Shown: positions 1 to 9,955 of the stretch, in pieces | How the letters are laid out: each line of letters starts with the position of its first letter | Position numbering within the stretch: the first letter of the stretch is position 1 | NCBI GenBank assembly: GCA_046302715.1 | Contig: JBKCHQ010000212.1 | Location: forward strand, 1 to 21,344 | DNA: 21,344 nucleotides | Direction of reading: 5' to 3' | Source: CAMCXT01 sp046302715 | GTDB lineage: Bacteria > Bacteroidota > Bacteroidia > M30B66 | Notes under the pieces: model-generated | Databases searched by the model: none | What the model saw: the letters and a program-made list of their open reading frames with translations, nothing else | Told to the model about the DNA's origin: nothing | Translations under genes and position numbers: made by a program

Positions 1-714
1 CAGGCCTTTGCCCCCTTGGAGCAGTACGATGAAGAAGCCGTAAAAAATCTACTGACCATTTACGCAGCGGACTATCAGTGGGAATCAAAACGCATCGAGC
101 CGCAAAACTGGAACGCCCAATGGGAAGCGCAGTTCGAGCCCATCGAAATTAACGAGCAATGTCGAATTCGCGCCCCTTTTCATGCACCTGCGAATGATGG
201 TCGCCTCGAAATTATTATCGAACCACGCATGTCGTTCGGCACCGGACACCATGCCACTACACGCCTGGTTTGCGGCATGCTTTTAAAAACGGAGATATTG
301 GGTAAGCAGGTGCTCGATATGGGTTGTGGAACGGGAGTATTGGGCATTCTTGCGCTGAAACTTGGCGCTACATCCTGCCTGGGCATTGATATTGAAAGCT
401 GGTCGGCAGAAAATGCAGCAGAAAATGCAGCAATCAACAATGTAGAAATGCCATGTTTGGCAGGAGATGCACAACTGTTGAAAGGAAAGTGTTTTGATCT
501 GATATTGGCAAACATCAATAGAAACATTTTAGTGCGTGACCTGCCTTTTTATGCCGCAGCGCTAAACGCTGGCGGTTCAATTATTTTAAGTGGATTTTTA
601 GAAACCGACGAGCCGATTATCCACGACGCGTATTCGGCACATGGATATCACTGCACAGGTCGAGCCGAGGAAGACGGATGGCTGTGTTTAACTTATACCC
701 ACCTAAGAACATGA
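1..714 (+). CDS. prmA: Ribosomal protein L11 methyltransferase, 5'-truncated by window edge
   Basis: SAM-dependent methyltransferase that modifies ribosomal protein L11 in the cytoplasm. The frame is open from base 1, so the gene begins upstream. The TTG at 16 is only the first start-like codon inside the window. About 237 codons are present, and the family is usually near 280, so roughly 40 N-terminal residues are missing. Visible family signatures are the PrmA-specific stretch PRMSFGTGHHATTRL, the glycine-rich SAM-binding motif I (DMGCGTGVLGI), an acidic end of strand 2 (GIDIE), and the motif IV region LANINRNIL that replaces the usual NPPY loop. The stop codon overlaps the start of the next gene (ATGA at 711-714), so the two are probably translationally coupled. 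The methyltransferase assignment is certain. The PrmA subfamily call rests on the FGTGHH motif and is very likely. Confidence 0.94.
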   Translation, partial: QAFAPLEQYDEEAVKNLLTIYAADYQWESKRIEPQNWNAQWEAQFEPIEINEQCRIRAPFHAPANDGRLEIIIEPRMSFGTGHHATTRLVCGMLLKTEILGKQVLDMGCGTGVLGILALKLGATSCLGIDIESWSAENAAENAAINNVEMPCLAGDAQLLKGKCFDLILANINRNILVRDLPFYAAALNAGGSIILSGFLETDEPIIHDAYSAHGYHCTGRAEEDGWLCLTYTHLRT

Positions 715-3071
715 TACTAAAATCGTTTACTGCATTAACATTTTTACTGGCTCTGCTTAATTTTGGACGTTTGGATGCACAGTCGGTAAAAAAGCAAATA
801 AAAGAGGCAAAATCACTACTTGAACAAGGAAATATAACGGGGAGCTCAGAAATTATCGAAGCTATTTTAAAGCAAGAGCCTCAAAATACCGATGCCTTGA
901 TGATTCAGGGAGCCATAGCGGTGAAGCAAAGTAAATGGCAGGAGGCCGAATCCAGTTATAGAAGCGTCGTTAAGGTCGAACCTAAAAACGACGAAGCACT
1001 TCTTGCGCTGGCAGGTGCCTGCAAGGAGAACAAAAAGTATAGCGAGGCCATCTCCATTACCGATCAGCTCATTGCCTTAAAAAGTAAAGACGCTACATTG
1101 TGGATATTAAAGGCAAAGCTTCAAATTGACAATAAGCAGTTCGATCAGGTAATCAACACCGCACGCAAGGCCATTGAACTCGACGACGAAATTCCAGAGC
1201 CTCTGCTATTACAGGCAATTGCCGCCGATAGCCTGAATAACAGCCAGGTGGCTGAAAAATATTACGATGAATTTATTCAGTTCTGCAGAAGCATTGAATC
1301 GTGCAAGACTAAAAACGGCCTGCTTGCGCAGGCTCATGCCGGAATTGGAAAGGCGCAAATGGCATTGTATAAATTTGATCTGGCCATCTATAATTACGCA
1401 GAAGCTATATCGCGCGATCCGCAAAACCAGGATTACATTATTGGAAGAGCCAAATCGTTTGCCGAAAACAAGGAGCTACAGCGTGCACTTGAAGATTACA
1501 AGAAGGTACTAACCATAAATAGTTCAAATTTTGAAGCTCTTTACCGGCGGGCATTAATTTACAAGCAGCTGGCGCAATTTGACCTCGCTGCCGCTGATTT
1601 AAGCAATGCCATCTACCAAAAACCCCAGAGTGCCCAACTTTATGCGCTTCGTTGTGCCTGTTTTACTTCAGCTAAAGATTTTACTAGCGCATTACGGGAT
1701 GCAAAAAAAGCAAAAGAGCTCGAACCTCAGAATGCCGAATATTCTAAACTTCTTGCTGTAACCAGCGAGCTTCATTATGAAGCCAATAAGGAAGAAGCAG
1801 AACCCCTTATTCGAATTGCGAAACCACGTCCACTAAAAGACACGATTTGGCTGCGGAGTGGCCTCAATATGCTTGAATTACAAGGAATGATTATGGATGC
1901 CTCTACCATTAAAAGCCTGCTAATAAACGGAACCAGTGTTTTTGTGGACGAAAACCAACTCAACCCTGAATTTAGTCATACCCTAAACCTGGATAAAGCA
2001 AAAGAAATAAACATACAAGCCACCGATATTTACTTGAATACCGCCAATTGGATATGTAAAATAATTCGAACCGAAACTGCAGCTCCGATAGCAAACATCC
2101 ATTATCCCCTCGAAGGCAACAAAAACGATTTGGTTTTCGATTTGGGCGACATGCGGATTGGTGGAAAAATTAGCGACGAAAGTCCTATTAAAGCCATACG
2201 CATAAACGGTGAAGAGGTCTTTTTTGCCAAAGATCAAATCAATCCAAGTTTTGAACACACCCTTAGCAAGCTTAACTCCGATAGTATTACCGTCGAAACC
2301 GTCGATATTCTAGGCAATGCTTCTGTAAAGCATCTAAAATATGTTATATCCGATACGAGCACAGCCCAACAGTATCAGGAACGAGCCTGGCTTATCATCG
2401 TAGAAAATTTAAAGTACAATACTTTAAGCCGTAGCGACACCAACACCACATTTGTAAACGACATAGAGGCCTATGCCAAAGAATACAGGTTTCATCGTGT
2501 TAAGCGCTTCAATAATCTAAGCCTGATGGAGCTTTCGGCCCAATTTGAGGCTTTTCTTAAAGACGAAGTCGGACGTTTGGGTGTTGCCTCCCTGGTAATT
2601 TTATATGATGGCCTCGGAGTTACAAAAGATGGCCTCGGATATTGGGTACCCACTGACGGGGATACAAGCAATGTAACATCGCTCTATCCTCTGAATAATG
2701 TGACAAAAATTTTGGCGCTCCATCCTAAGGTAAATCACAGCCTTATCATCCATGCGGGCGGAAGTGCCGGAGCCAAAGAGGTAAATGCCATTAGCGGCGG
2801 TATTAAAAACACCGAATGTGGAAGCGTTGAAGCCTTGTCAGCATCGGCGCAGATTATTCATAATCCAGCGGGAAATTCATCAGCAGGACGTATGATTTTT
2901 TTACAGGCCTTGGTGAATTCGTTCAACAATAAAGGCAATTGCTTAAGCAGCGAACAGATTTACAAAACGGTGTCAAAAGCGATTGAACTAAACAAGTTAA
3001 CAGCGGTGCAATTCGCCTGGCTACAAGGGTTACCAAATAATAAGGGCTCATTTACGGTAAAGCGCCGCTAG
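711..3071 (+). CDS. Secreted TPR / Ig-like / caspase-fold protein with degenerate catalytic dyad
   Basis: The start chosen is ATG 711, which overlaps the prmA stop by 4 bp and opens directly into a signal peptide (MILKSFTALTFLLALL, cleavage near DAQS). An upstream ATG at 678 is in frame but would add 11 residues before the signal. The product is 786 residues. Residues ~25-350 are TPR-type helical repeats. Residues ~385-455 and ~480-548 are two similar beta domains of the glucodextranase-B-like Ig type, each with a vNG..vfv....NP.F.HTL core. Residues ~558-700 follow the caspase (peptidase C14) pattern, including the YWVPTDGD segment typical of this bacterial architecture. The usual SGHG is DGLG here (Leu 635 for His), and the usual DSCFSG is HAGGSAG (Gly 683 for Cys). 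I infer a catalytically dead, scaffold or binding domain. Partners are unknown. The link to prmA is probably only positional. Confidence 0.85.
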   Translation: MILKSFTALTFLLALLNFGRLDAQSVKKQIKEAKSLLEQGNITGSSEIIEAILKQEPQNTDALMIQGAIAVKQSKWQEAESSYRSVVKVEPKNDEALLALAGACKENKKYSEAISITDQLIALKSKDATLWILKAKLQIDNKQFDQVINTARKAIELDDEIPEPLLLQAIAADSLNNSQVAEKYYDEFIQFCRSIESCKTKNGLLAQAHAGIGKAQMALYKFDLAIYNYAEAISRDPQNQDYIIGRAKSFAENKELQRALEDYKKVLTINSSNFEALYRRALIYKQLAQFDLAAADLSNAIYQKPQSAQLYALRCACFTSAKDFTSALRDAKKAKELEPQNAEYSKLLAVTSELHYEANKEEAEPLIRIAKPRPLKDTIWLRSGLNMLELQGMIMDASTIKSLLINGTSVFVDENQLNPEFSHTLNLDKAKEINIQATDIYLNTANWICKIIRTETAAPIANIHYPLEGNKNDLVFDLGDMRIGGKISDESPIKAIRINGEEVFFAKDQINPSFEHTLSKLNSDSITVETVDILGNASVKHLKYVISDTSTAQQYQERAWLIIVENLKYNTLSRSDTNTTFVNDIEAYAKEYRFHRVKRFNNLSLMELSAQFEAFLKDEVGRLGVASLVILYDGLGVTKDGLGYWVPTDGDTSNVTSLYPLNNVTKILALHPKVNHSLIIHAGGSAGAKEVNAISGGIKNTECGSVEALSASAQIIHNPAGNSSAGRMIFLQALVNSFNNKGNCLSSEQIYKTVSKAIELNKLTAVQFAWLQGLPNNKGSFTVKRR

Positions 3072-3075
3072 ACGT

Positions 3076-6000
3076 TTATTCGGCTATAGTTACAGAGCCA
3101 ATTTGATCGCTCATTCTACCTTTTTTGTCGAAATAGCGCACCTTACACACATAAACATCGGCTTGAACGGGCACTCCGTTTAAGGTACCATCCCAGCCTT
3201 TGCCCCATTCGGTGGAAACAAATACCAAATGGCCCCAGCGGTCGTAAATGCTTAATTCAAATCCATCGGGAGATAAACCGGTGGCTTTCGGCATGAATAC
3301 ATCGTTAGTACCATCGCCATTAGGTGTAAAAGCATTGGGAATGTAAAATGCAGTAAAGCCTCCAACATGTATGGTTCGTACTGCCTGATCCGAACAACCA
3401 TAATCGTTTTTCACCTCTAAGGTTACTTCAAAAGAACCGGTATCAGAATAGGTGTACTGTGTTTGAGGTGCCATTACGTAATTGTTGTTGGGATCGCCAA
3501 AATAATAAGTATAGCTGGATGCTCCTGTTACGTTACTGTTGAACTGAACTACGGGATCTTCTAAACTGATTTCGCTATCGCTTACTGTGAATGAAGCCTC
3601 AGGGCGCGCATACACTTCGATGGTGTTATTCCAGGTATAAGAAGCCGTGCAACCTTCAGGATTGCTGGCAGTTACTGATAATGAATATACGCCGGGCTGA
3701 TTAAAACATACTTGATTTTGAACGCCACTAAATAATTCGCCATTAGATAAACTCCAAACATAAACATCACCTGTACCGGCTACTTCGATCATCGAGCAGT
3801 ATGGTACACAACCGGCAGTATCGTCGGTAATTACCTGAACTTGAGGTAAGGCCTTAACATTTACCTCGGCTGTTGCAAATGCCGAACATCCTGTAGAATC
3901 GGTAAGAACTGCTGTAAAAATTGTATTCTCCGAAGGCATAACAGCTACCGATTGAGCCTGCTCGCCATGGCTCCAGGTGTATTGATACTGGCCGTGGATA
4001 TCGCTCGAAACAGCAGTTAATAAGGTTTGTTCGCCATAACAAATATCCCGGTCGCCGGTAATGCTTACTGTAAAAGGTGCTGCGCTGATAAGTTCGGCTG
4101 AAGCCTCTGCTTGGCAACCTGCGGCATCGTTCACCATCAATTGGTAAGTACCAGCCGATAAATCTTCAAGATTTGCCATAACGGCCCCATTGCTCCAGCT
4201 ATAGGTGTATTGCCCCGAACCACCGCTCACTTCGGCGCTAACTGCTCCAGTAGCCACAGTATTGCATGTAGGATGTACCGCAGTTAATTCGATGTGCAAT
4301 GCTTGGGGCTGATTAACCTCAGCAGATAGTTGCACCAGGCACGAAGCCGCATCCATAATGGTAAGCGTGTAATTTCCAGCAGCCACATCATTAAGTTGAG
4401 CCGAATTCACTCCATTTGACCAAGTGTACTGATATGGCGCCGAACCGCCCGAAACTGTTGCAGTTAATGATCCATCGGCATTACCGTAACAATTAACATC
4501 TGCAGTGGTAATAACCGCCTCAAGTGCTGCAGGCTGATCAATGGTGAAGGACACTTCAGTTTCACAGCCTGAAGCATCGCTGATAATTAATTCGTATGAA
4601 CCAGCCGACCATGAAAGCGGCATTTGGCTTTGTAATCCTTGTCCCCAGTTGTACTGATAGGATTGCGTGCCGCCGCTTATGGAGATAAATGCAAATCCGT
4701 TAGATTGACCAAAGCAACGTACATCATGCGTTGAATCTACATGCGCCACAACGGCACTTCCACCAGCAATCGTGATGGTGGTATCAACCGAACATTGCTG
4801 AGCATCGGTAATGGTAACGGAATATGTTCCAGCATTAAGATTTCCGGCTTGTGCGGTTGTATTGCTGGCCATTTGCGCCCATTCGTAACTGTAGGGTGCC
4901 GTACCGCCATTTACGGTAAGCGAAATGCTTCCGCCATCATTGCTGCAACCCGCGGGAACTACATTGGCGGCCTGCGTTAAAACAGCGGGCTGCATTAACT
5001 CGAATGTATCTTTAACCGCACAACCATTTTGATCGGTAGCCATTACAGCATACTCGGCAGCCGTAAGGTTTGAAATAGCAGATGTAGTAGCCCCATTATC
5101 CCACAATAACGCTATGTTGCCGGTTCCTCCCGTGGTAGTTACGCTGATGCTTCCGTTTGCTGCCCCAAAACAGCTTGGATTTACAAGCGTTGGTAACAGT
5201 TGTATGGCTTGTGGCGCACCTACTACAAAATTAGCTGTAAAGTCGCAACCCGCAGCGTCGGTAACGGTTATGAAATGAGGACCTGCAGCAAGCATATTTG
5301 CTGTAAAGCCTGATTCTTCAGAACTCCACGAAATGTTGAATGGTGCGGTACCGCCTACAATTTCGAGTGTTGCACTGCCATCGGCGGCACCCTGACACGA
5401 AACATCGGTAACATTGCTAACATTAACAATTAAATTTGCCGGTGAAGGCACCGTAACCGATGATGTTACGCTACAACCAGAGGCATCGCTAACGGTTAAG
5501 GCATATTGCCCTGCGGCCAAAGAATTGAATAGCGGATTGGTTTGTGAAGCGCCTCCGTTGAGCGAAAACTGTAACGTGCCTGTTCCGCCGTTTGCCGCAA
5601 CGGATATAGAACCGCTGGGCGCTACACAAGATGATGGCGTTGCGCTGGTATTTACCTGTATTGCTGCTGGCGCGTTAATATCAAAGCTTTCGCTGTGTGT
5701 ACATCCAGCAGCATCGGTAAGGGTTACGCTATAGTTGCCCGCATTTAAGCTTGATATTTGCGATTGGTACGCACCGTTATTCCAAAGAAACGCATAGGGT
5801 GCTGTGCCGCCTGAGGGAAATACTTCGATAGACCCATCATTAACATTGCTGCACGAAATTAATGAAATTACTGAGGCCAAAGCCAATTCGCCTGGTTCAT
5901 CGACATTTATTGAACCGCTTACCGAACATAACTGAGCATCGGTTACCGTGTATGAATAGCTATCTGCACTTAAATTACCTAATGCAGTTCCGATTGATCC

Positions 6001-9000
6001 GTTTGACCAATTTGTCGTAAATGGCGCAGTACCGCCATTAATTTGAAGATTTACCGAACCAGTGGCTGTACCAAAACATACGGCAGAAGCCACGGTTTCA
6101 ATAACGCTTAGTGCTACAGGCTCTGTAATAGTAACCGATTGCACAGCCAAACAATTTTGAGCATCCTGCACCTCAACCTGATATACACCTGATACCAGTG
6201 AAGAAAGCAAAGACGAAGTTGCTCCATTGCTCCAGCTGTAGGTGTAAGGCAATGAGCCTCCACTAACTTGAGTGCTAATGCTGCCATTGGCACTACCGTT
6301 ACATGTGGCATTGATGCTCTGCAACTGAACGCTCAATACCTGAGGTTCGGTAACAACTACACTTGCGCTGGATGAACATCCATTGGCGTCGGATGCAGTA
6401 ACTGAATAGGTTCCGGCAGCCAATCCTCCTACTAAAGATTGTGTTGCTCCATTAGACCAAACATATTGATAGGGTGCTGTGCCGCCGCTTACCTGTGCTT
6501 CAGCCACACCATTTGCATCGCCATTGCAACGCACGGCAGTAACCATTGATGCCGCTACGGATATTGAGCCGGCACTTTGAACATTTGCCGTTTGAGATAA
6601 CGTACATCCTGCATTATCGGTAACCGTTAATGAATAGGTACCAGCCTGAAGATTGCTTAAAGAAGAAGTTGCAGCCCCGTTTGACCATGAATAACTGTAT
6701 GGAGCGGTGCCCCCACTAACAACAGCAGAAATACTCCCGTTTGCGGAACCGCATGTAGCCTGCTGCGAAGTAACCTGTGCACTCAAAGCTGCGGGAACCA
6801 TGATGGCTCCGTTTTGCGAAATTTGGCAGCCTTGTGCATCGGTAACTGTAACAGAAATTAGGCCTGAACCAAGCGCTGAGGTTGATGCCCCTGAAGCGCC
6901 ATTGCTCCAAACATATGAATAGGGGGCTGTTCCTCCAGTAACCATAACTGATGCAGAACCGGTTTCAGCAAAGCAAGAGGGCTGGTTGAGCGTTAGCGTT
7001 GCGTTTAATGCCGAAGGCATGGTTACCAATCGTGTAGCATTGGCCGTGCAGCCATTGGCATCGGTAATCGTAAGGGAATAATTGCCAGATGCTGAAACGG
7101 TAATGTTTGAAGTTTGTGCACCGCTTGACCAGGTATAACTGTAAGGCGCAATACCACCTGAAACCGAGGCCTGAAGCGATGCATTGCCGCCTGCACACAG
7201 AGGTAAAGTAGCACTTATGGTAACACCAATAGCCGTTGGAGCCACAATGGTAAAATTTTGTGAGGTACTGCACCCGCTATTATCGGTAACCGAAACCGAA
7301 TAATTTCCTGGCTGTATTCCGTTTAGAGTATTACTGAAAGTACCGGTTGACCATACAAAAGTATAAGGAGCTGACCCGCCGCTTGCCGAAGCTGATGCAG
7401 AACCTGTACCGTTGGAACAGTTAGGCTGCGTAATATTAAGACTTAATTGGGGCGCCGAAGAAGTTGAGACGATGGCCGAACCCGTTGCGTTACAGCCATT
7501 GGCATCAGTTATAGTAACGTTGTATGAACCTGCAGCAAGACCGCTGATAGCTTGAGTATTGCCGCCATTGGACCATGCATACGTATAAGGTGCTGTACCG
7601 CCGCTCGCAGTGACAGAAGCCTGCCCGTTTGATGCGGCGCATCCTGCGTTTACAACATTGGTTTGCAAGGAAAGGGCTGTAGCTGGCGCCGAAATATTTA
7701 CGCTAGAGGTTGCTTGACAGCCAAAAGCGTCAGTAACCGTAAGAGTGTAACTCCCTGCAGATAGGTTGCTAATGGATGAGGCGCTTGATCCATTTGACCA
7801 CGAATACGCGTAGGGAGCATTGCCCCCTGAAACAGTTGCTGAAACTGAACCTGTAGCATTGGCACATAAAGCATTTTGAGCTGATAGAACCAAAGCAATA
7901 GCGGCTGGCTGAGTAATACTAAGTGATTGCGTGGCTGAACAACCGTTGACATCGGTTGCAGTAACCGAATACGTGCCTGCACCTAATGCCACTGAAGCTC
8001 CAGTCATTCCATTACTCCATAAGTATGTATAGGGCGCGCTACCGTTAGAAGCTACAGCAGTTGCTATGGTGGTAGCTCCATTACAAGTAACATTGGGTGC
8101 ATTAACATTTAATTGCACCGATCCGCCCGATGTAACTGTAACACTAGCTACACTTACACAACCCGAAGCGGCAGTAACTGTGCAGGTATAATTGCCGGCG
8201 GCAAGACCTGTTGCAGTGGCCGTTTGTTGACCGTTGCTCCAGGAATAGATATAACTACCTGCTACCGCAGGAGTAGCAGTGGCCGTACCGTTTGAAGCAC
8301 CACAAGAAGCCGCTGTTGTAGAAGTATTTAGCACAAATCCATTAACATTTACCGTTTGAATCAAGGTATCGTTATAACATCCTAGGTTTAATACCAGGCG
8401 AACCGAATACGAGCCTACCGCCGAAAATGTATGCATTGGATTTAATGCGGATGAAACATTGGAAGCCCCCGAAGCAGGATCGCCAAAATTCCACTCAACC
8501 GATTGGATGGCATTGGCAGCTCCCGAACAGCTGTTAGAAGAGGTTAATGCGGTTGGACTGCTGAACGTAGCATTCAAACAATTGGCTGCCACGGTAAAGG
8601 GTTGGATATCGGGGCGCAAATAAAATGAAGCCATATTGGGCAAACCCATGCGAGAGCTACGACCTGAAAGAGAAATAGCACCGTTTGTATATCCACATGC
8701 GGCACCGGTTGCATTTGGATTTGAAATTACCGAAAGTGCGGTAGAGTTACGTGCTACATATACTTTATTGTCGGGTCCTAACTGCAAGGAACCGATAAAA
8801 GGCCCCAAATTTCCAATAACATAACGACTTGCCACTATAGCAGCATTGCTTCCTGCACACAAGTTGTACTGCAATAACAACCCCTGATTAGTGCCGGCAT
8901 AAACAATACGTCCATCTGGAGAAAATTCAGTACCATAAAGACCTACATCGCTTGCCAAAGTAAGCGCATTGCTCACCGCTCCGGTTTGGTTGTTGAATGA

Positions 9001-9756
9001 GTAAGTTTCTAAACGATTAACCCCGCCTGAAGATGTACCATAATAGTTCGCTACCAGACGATTTCCGTCGGGATTGGCCTTTAACTGTCCGTATGCTCCT
9101 TGTGTAACACCCGTAGCTGTAACCCCTACACTGCTCACTACTGGGGTGAGGTTAATTCCCGCATCAGTAACCAACCAAGTACGGAAGGCATTAGAATTCC
9201 AGTCGTGAGAAACAATCCATAAATCTCGGTTATTGCAATGTCTCACCGCAGTGAGTTTTTCGCAAGATGGCGTACGAAGTGCAACGTTTTTATTGGCGGT
9301 TACTGCGCCAAGTCCTCCTGATAGAGACATATTCACCTCTGAATATTTGATTCCGTTCACACCGGCATCAGCGTCGGCGGTGAAGATGTAGTACATCGAA
9401 GTGCTACCTGGTTTTTGAACTATAATAGCGGATTGCGTTGAAGAGGCATGACCATGGAGGCCGGTGCCGTTTGTCATGGCCAGATGATTTCTGTTCCACA
9501 CCGTTACCCCATCGGTATAAAACAAAAGATTTCCGTTTTCATCGGAGATGCTCGCCGAACCTTCGGTGGTTACCAAAGCACCATTCGTGAGCGCTACTGG
9601 CGAACCGCTTGAAAACGAAACGCCGGCGTTGGTGCCAAAATACCAGTTGTTGAATCGGCCAGAGCTCTGGGCCATTACCTGCGAAAAACAAGCGCTCAAT
9701 ACAAAGAACGCTGCAAGCAGTGAAGTTTTAGAATTCTTGGGGGTAGAAAGTAACAT
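3076..9756 (-). CDS. Giant secreted SprB-repeat protein with gliding-motility-type C-terminal domain (T9SS cargo)
   Basis: 2226-residue cell-surface protein. It has a signal peptide (residues 1-~29, ending VMAQ), then a head (~31-395) with the WYFGTNAGVSFSSGSPVALT start and repeated beta-strand/NGN turns common in Bacteroidota surface proteins and likely a propeller. A PKD domain (~419-470, WNFGDP...SYSVRL) follows, then 19 SprB-type repeats (~477-1890), an Ig-like domain (~1890-1975), a second PKD-like pair (~1980-2132, YYFGDPNN) and a CHU_C domain (~2137-2226, FYIPNAFTPNGDGTNDVF and YDRWGHLVF). CHU_C is the known type-B signal for type IX secretion. SprB itself is the mobile adhesin of Flavobacterium gliding. 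This protein is a shorter relative by domain content, not demonstrably the same gene. It is probably an adhesin or surface filament. The head-to-tail order fits export and attachment. A purine-rich ribosome-binding site supports the start. Confidence 0.9.
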   Translation of the reverse strand: MLLSTPKNSKTSLLAAFFVLSACFSQVMAQSSGRFNNWYFGTNAGVSFSSGSPVALTNGALVTTEGSASISDENGNLLFYTDGVTVWNRNHLAMTNGTGLHGHASSTQSAIIVQKPGSTSMYYIFTADADAGVNGIKYSEVNMSLSGGLGAVTANKNVALRTPSCEKLTAVRHCNNRDLWIVSHDWNSNAFRTWLVTDAGINLTPVVSSVGVTATGVTQGAYGQLKANPDGNRLVANYYGTSSGGVNRLETYSFNNQTGAVSNALTLASDVGLYGTEFSPDGRIVYAGTNQGLLLQYNLCAGSNAAIVASRYVIGNLGPFIGSLQLGPDNKVYVARNSTALSVISNPNATGAACGYTNGAISLSGRSSRMGLPNMASFYLRPDIQPFTVAANCLNATFSSPTALTSSNSCSGAANAIQSVEWNFGDPASGASNVSSALNPMHTFSAVGSYSVRLVLNLGCYNDTLIQTVNVNGFVLNTSTTAASCGASNGTATATPAVAGSYIYSWSNGQQTATATGLAAGNYTCTVTAASGCVSVASVTVTSGGSVQLNVNAPNVTCNGATTIATAVASNGSAPYTYLWSNGMTGASVALGAGTYSVTATDVNGCSATQSLSITQPAAIALVLSAQNALCANATGSVSATVSGGNAPYAYSWSNGSSASSISNLSAGSYTLTVTDAFGCQATSSVNISAPATALSLQTNVVNAGCAASNGQASVTASGGTAPYTYAWSNGGNTQAISGLAAGSYNVTITDANGCNATGSAIVSTSSAPQLSLNITQPNCSNGTGSASASASGGSAPYTFVWSTGTFSNTLNGIQPGNYSVSVTDNSGCSTSQNFTIVAPTAIGVTISATLPLCAGGNASLQASVSGGIAPYSYTWSSGAQTSNITVSASGNYSLTITDANGCTANATRLVTMPSALNATLTLNQPSCFAETGSASVMVTGGTAPYSYVWSNGASGASTSALGSGLISVTVTDAQGCQISQNGAIMVPAALSAQVTSQQATCGSANGSISAVVSGGTAPYSYSWSNGAATSSLSNLQAGTYSLTVTDNAGCTLSQTANVQSAGSISVAASMVTAVRCNGDANGVAEAQVSGGTAPYQYVWSNGATQSLVGGLAAGTYSVTASDANGCSSSASVVVTEPQVLSVQLQSINATCNGSANGSISTQVSGGSLPYTYSWSNGATSSLLSSLVSGVYQVEVQDAQNCLAVQSVTITEPVALSVIETVASAVCFGTATGSVNLQINGGTAPFTTNWSNGSIGTALGNLSADSYSYTVTDAQLCSVSGSINVDEPGELALASVISLISCSNVNDGSIEVFPSGGTAPYAFLWNNGAYQSQISSLNAGNYSVTLTDAAGCTHSESFDINAPAAIQVNTSATPSSCVAPSGSISVAANGGTGTLQFSLNGGASQTNPLFNSLAAGQYALTVSDASGCSVTSSVTVPSPANLIVNVSNVTDVSCQGAADGSATLEIVGGTAPFNISWSSEESGFTANMLAAGPHFITVTDAAGCDFTANFVVGAPQAIQLLPTLVNPSCFGAANGSISVTTTGGTGNIALLWDNGATTSAISNLTAAEYAVMATDQNGCAVKDTFELMQPAVLTQAANVVPAGCSNDGGSISLTVNGGTAPYSYEWAQMASNTTAQAGNLNAGTYSVTITDAQQCSVDTTITIAGGSAVVAHVDSTHDVRCFGQSNGFAFISISGGTQSYQYNWGQGLQSQMPLSWSAGSYELIISDASGCETEVSFTIDQPAALEAVITTADVNCYGNADGSLTATVSGGSAPYQYTWSNGVNSAQLNDVAAGNYTLTIMDAASCLVQLSAEVNQPQALHIELTAVHPTCNTVATGAVSAEVSGGSGQYTYSWSNGAVMANLEDLSAGTYQLMVNDAAGCQAEASAELISAAPFTVSITGDRDICYGEQTLLTAVSSDIHGQYQYTWSHGEQAQSVAVMPSENTIFTAVLTDSTGCSAFATAEVNVKALPQVQVITDDTAGCVPYCSMIEVAGTGDVYVWSLSNGELFSGVQNQVCFNQPGVYSLSVTASNPEGCTASYTWNNTIEVYARPEASFTVSDSEISLEDPVVQFNSNVTGASSYTYYFGDPNNNYVMAPQTQYTYSDTGSFEVTLEVKNDYGCSDQAVRTIHVGGFTAFYIPNAFTPNGDGTNDVFMPKATGLSPDGFELSIYDRWGHLVFVSTEWGKGWDGTLNGVPVQADVYVCKVRYFDKKGRMSDQIGSVTIAE
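4081..8328 (-). repeat. Array of 19 SprB-type protein repeats (about 74 codons each)
   Basis: Nineteen tandem copies of a ~74-residue beta-sandwich unit inside the giant gene. Each unit opens near a cysteine (patterns such as TCNGSANGSI or SCFGAANGSI), continues through a GGTAPYSYxWSNG core, then an L.AG.YS(V/L)TVTDA.GC segment with a second cysteine, and ends in a short proline-containing linker. The two cysteines per unit are conserved in essentially every copy, suggesting one disulfide per domain. Units have diverged in DNA sequence, but several keep long near-identical stretches around the WSNG core. Copy number could therefore change by recombination, and assemblies may misjoin here. The repeats also create many spurious antisense reading frames. 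Confidence 0.88.
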
Positions 9757-9765
9757 TTCGCAATA

Positions 9766-9772
9766 CCTCTTT
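9766..9772 (-). promoter_or_regulatory. Shine-Dalgarno-like site for the giant gene
   Basis: On the minus strand AAAGAGG lies 9 nt before the ATG at 9756. Purine-rich sites this clear are uncommon in Bacteroidota, where most leaders are simply A/T-rich (as before the LamG gene here). It decides the start of the giant gene, because the ATG it serves opens directly into a signal peptide. Confidence 0.55.
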
Positions 9773-9955
9773 AATTTATATTCACAGAGGTTTACGAAAG
9801 CGAAACACGCTAGTTTCCTAAATAACAGACGTGTTTAATGAATTTATTACATCACAAAAACACGAAAACAATTGGACTAATGTCGTATTATCAGCCCGTT
9901 GAAATACGATTTACGAAAAATGGAACTGTTTCTTACAAATCTGTAAAAAATGGCA

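Noticed and set aside
678..710. Upstream start at 678 for the caspase-fold gene
   Set aside because: It would place 11 residues before the signal peptide and overlap prmA by 37 bp. The ATGA overlap at 711 is the normal junction.
4081..8328. Regularly spaced repeats that could suggest a CRISPR array
   Set aside because: Period is ~222 bp, units are divergent and in frame with one protein, and no direct-repeat/spacer pattern of 25-40 bp or cas gene exists.
9933..9946. Small inverted repeat ttaca/tgtaa after batE as a terminator
   Set aside because: The stem is only 5 bp and A/T-rich, and on the minus strand the T run precedes rather than follows it.
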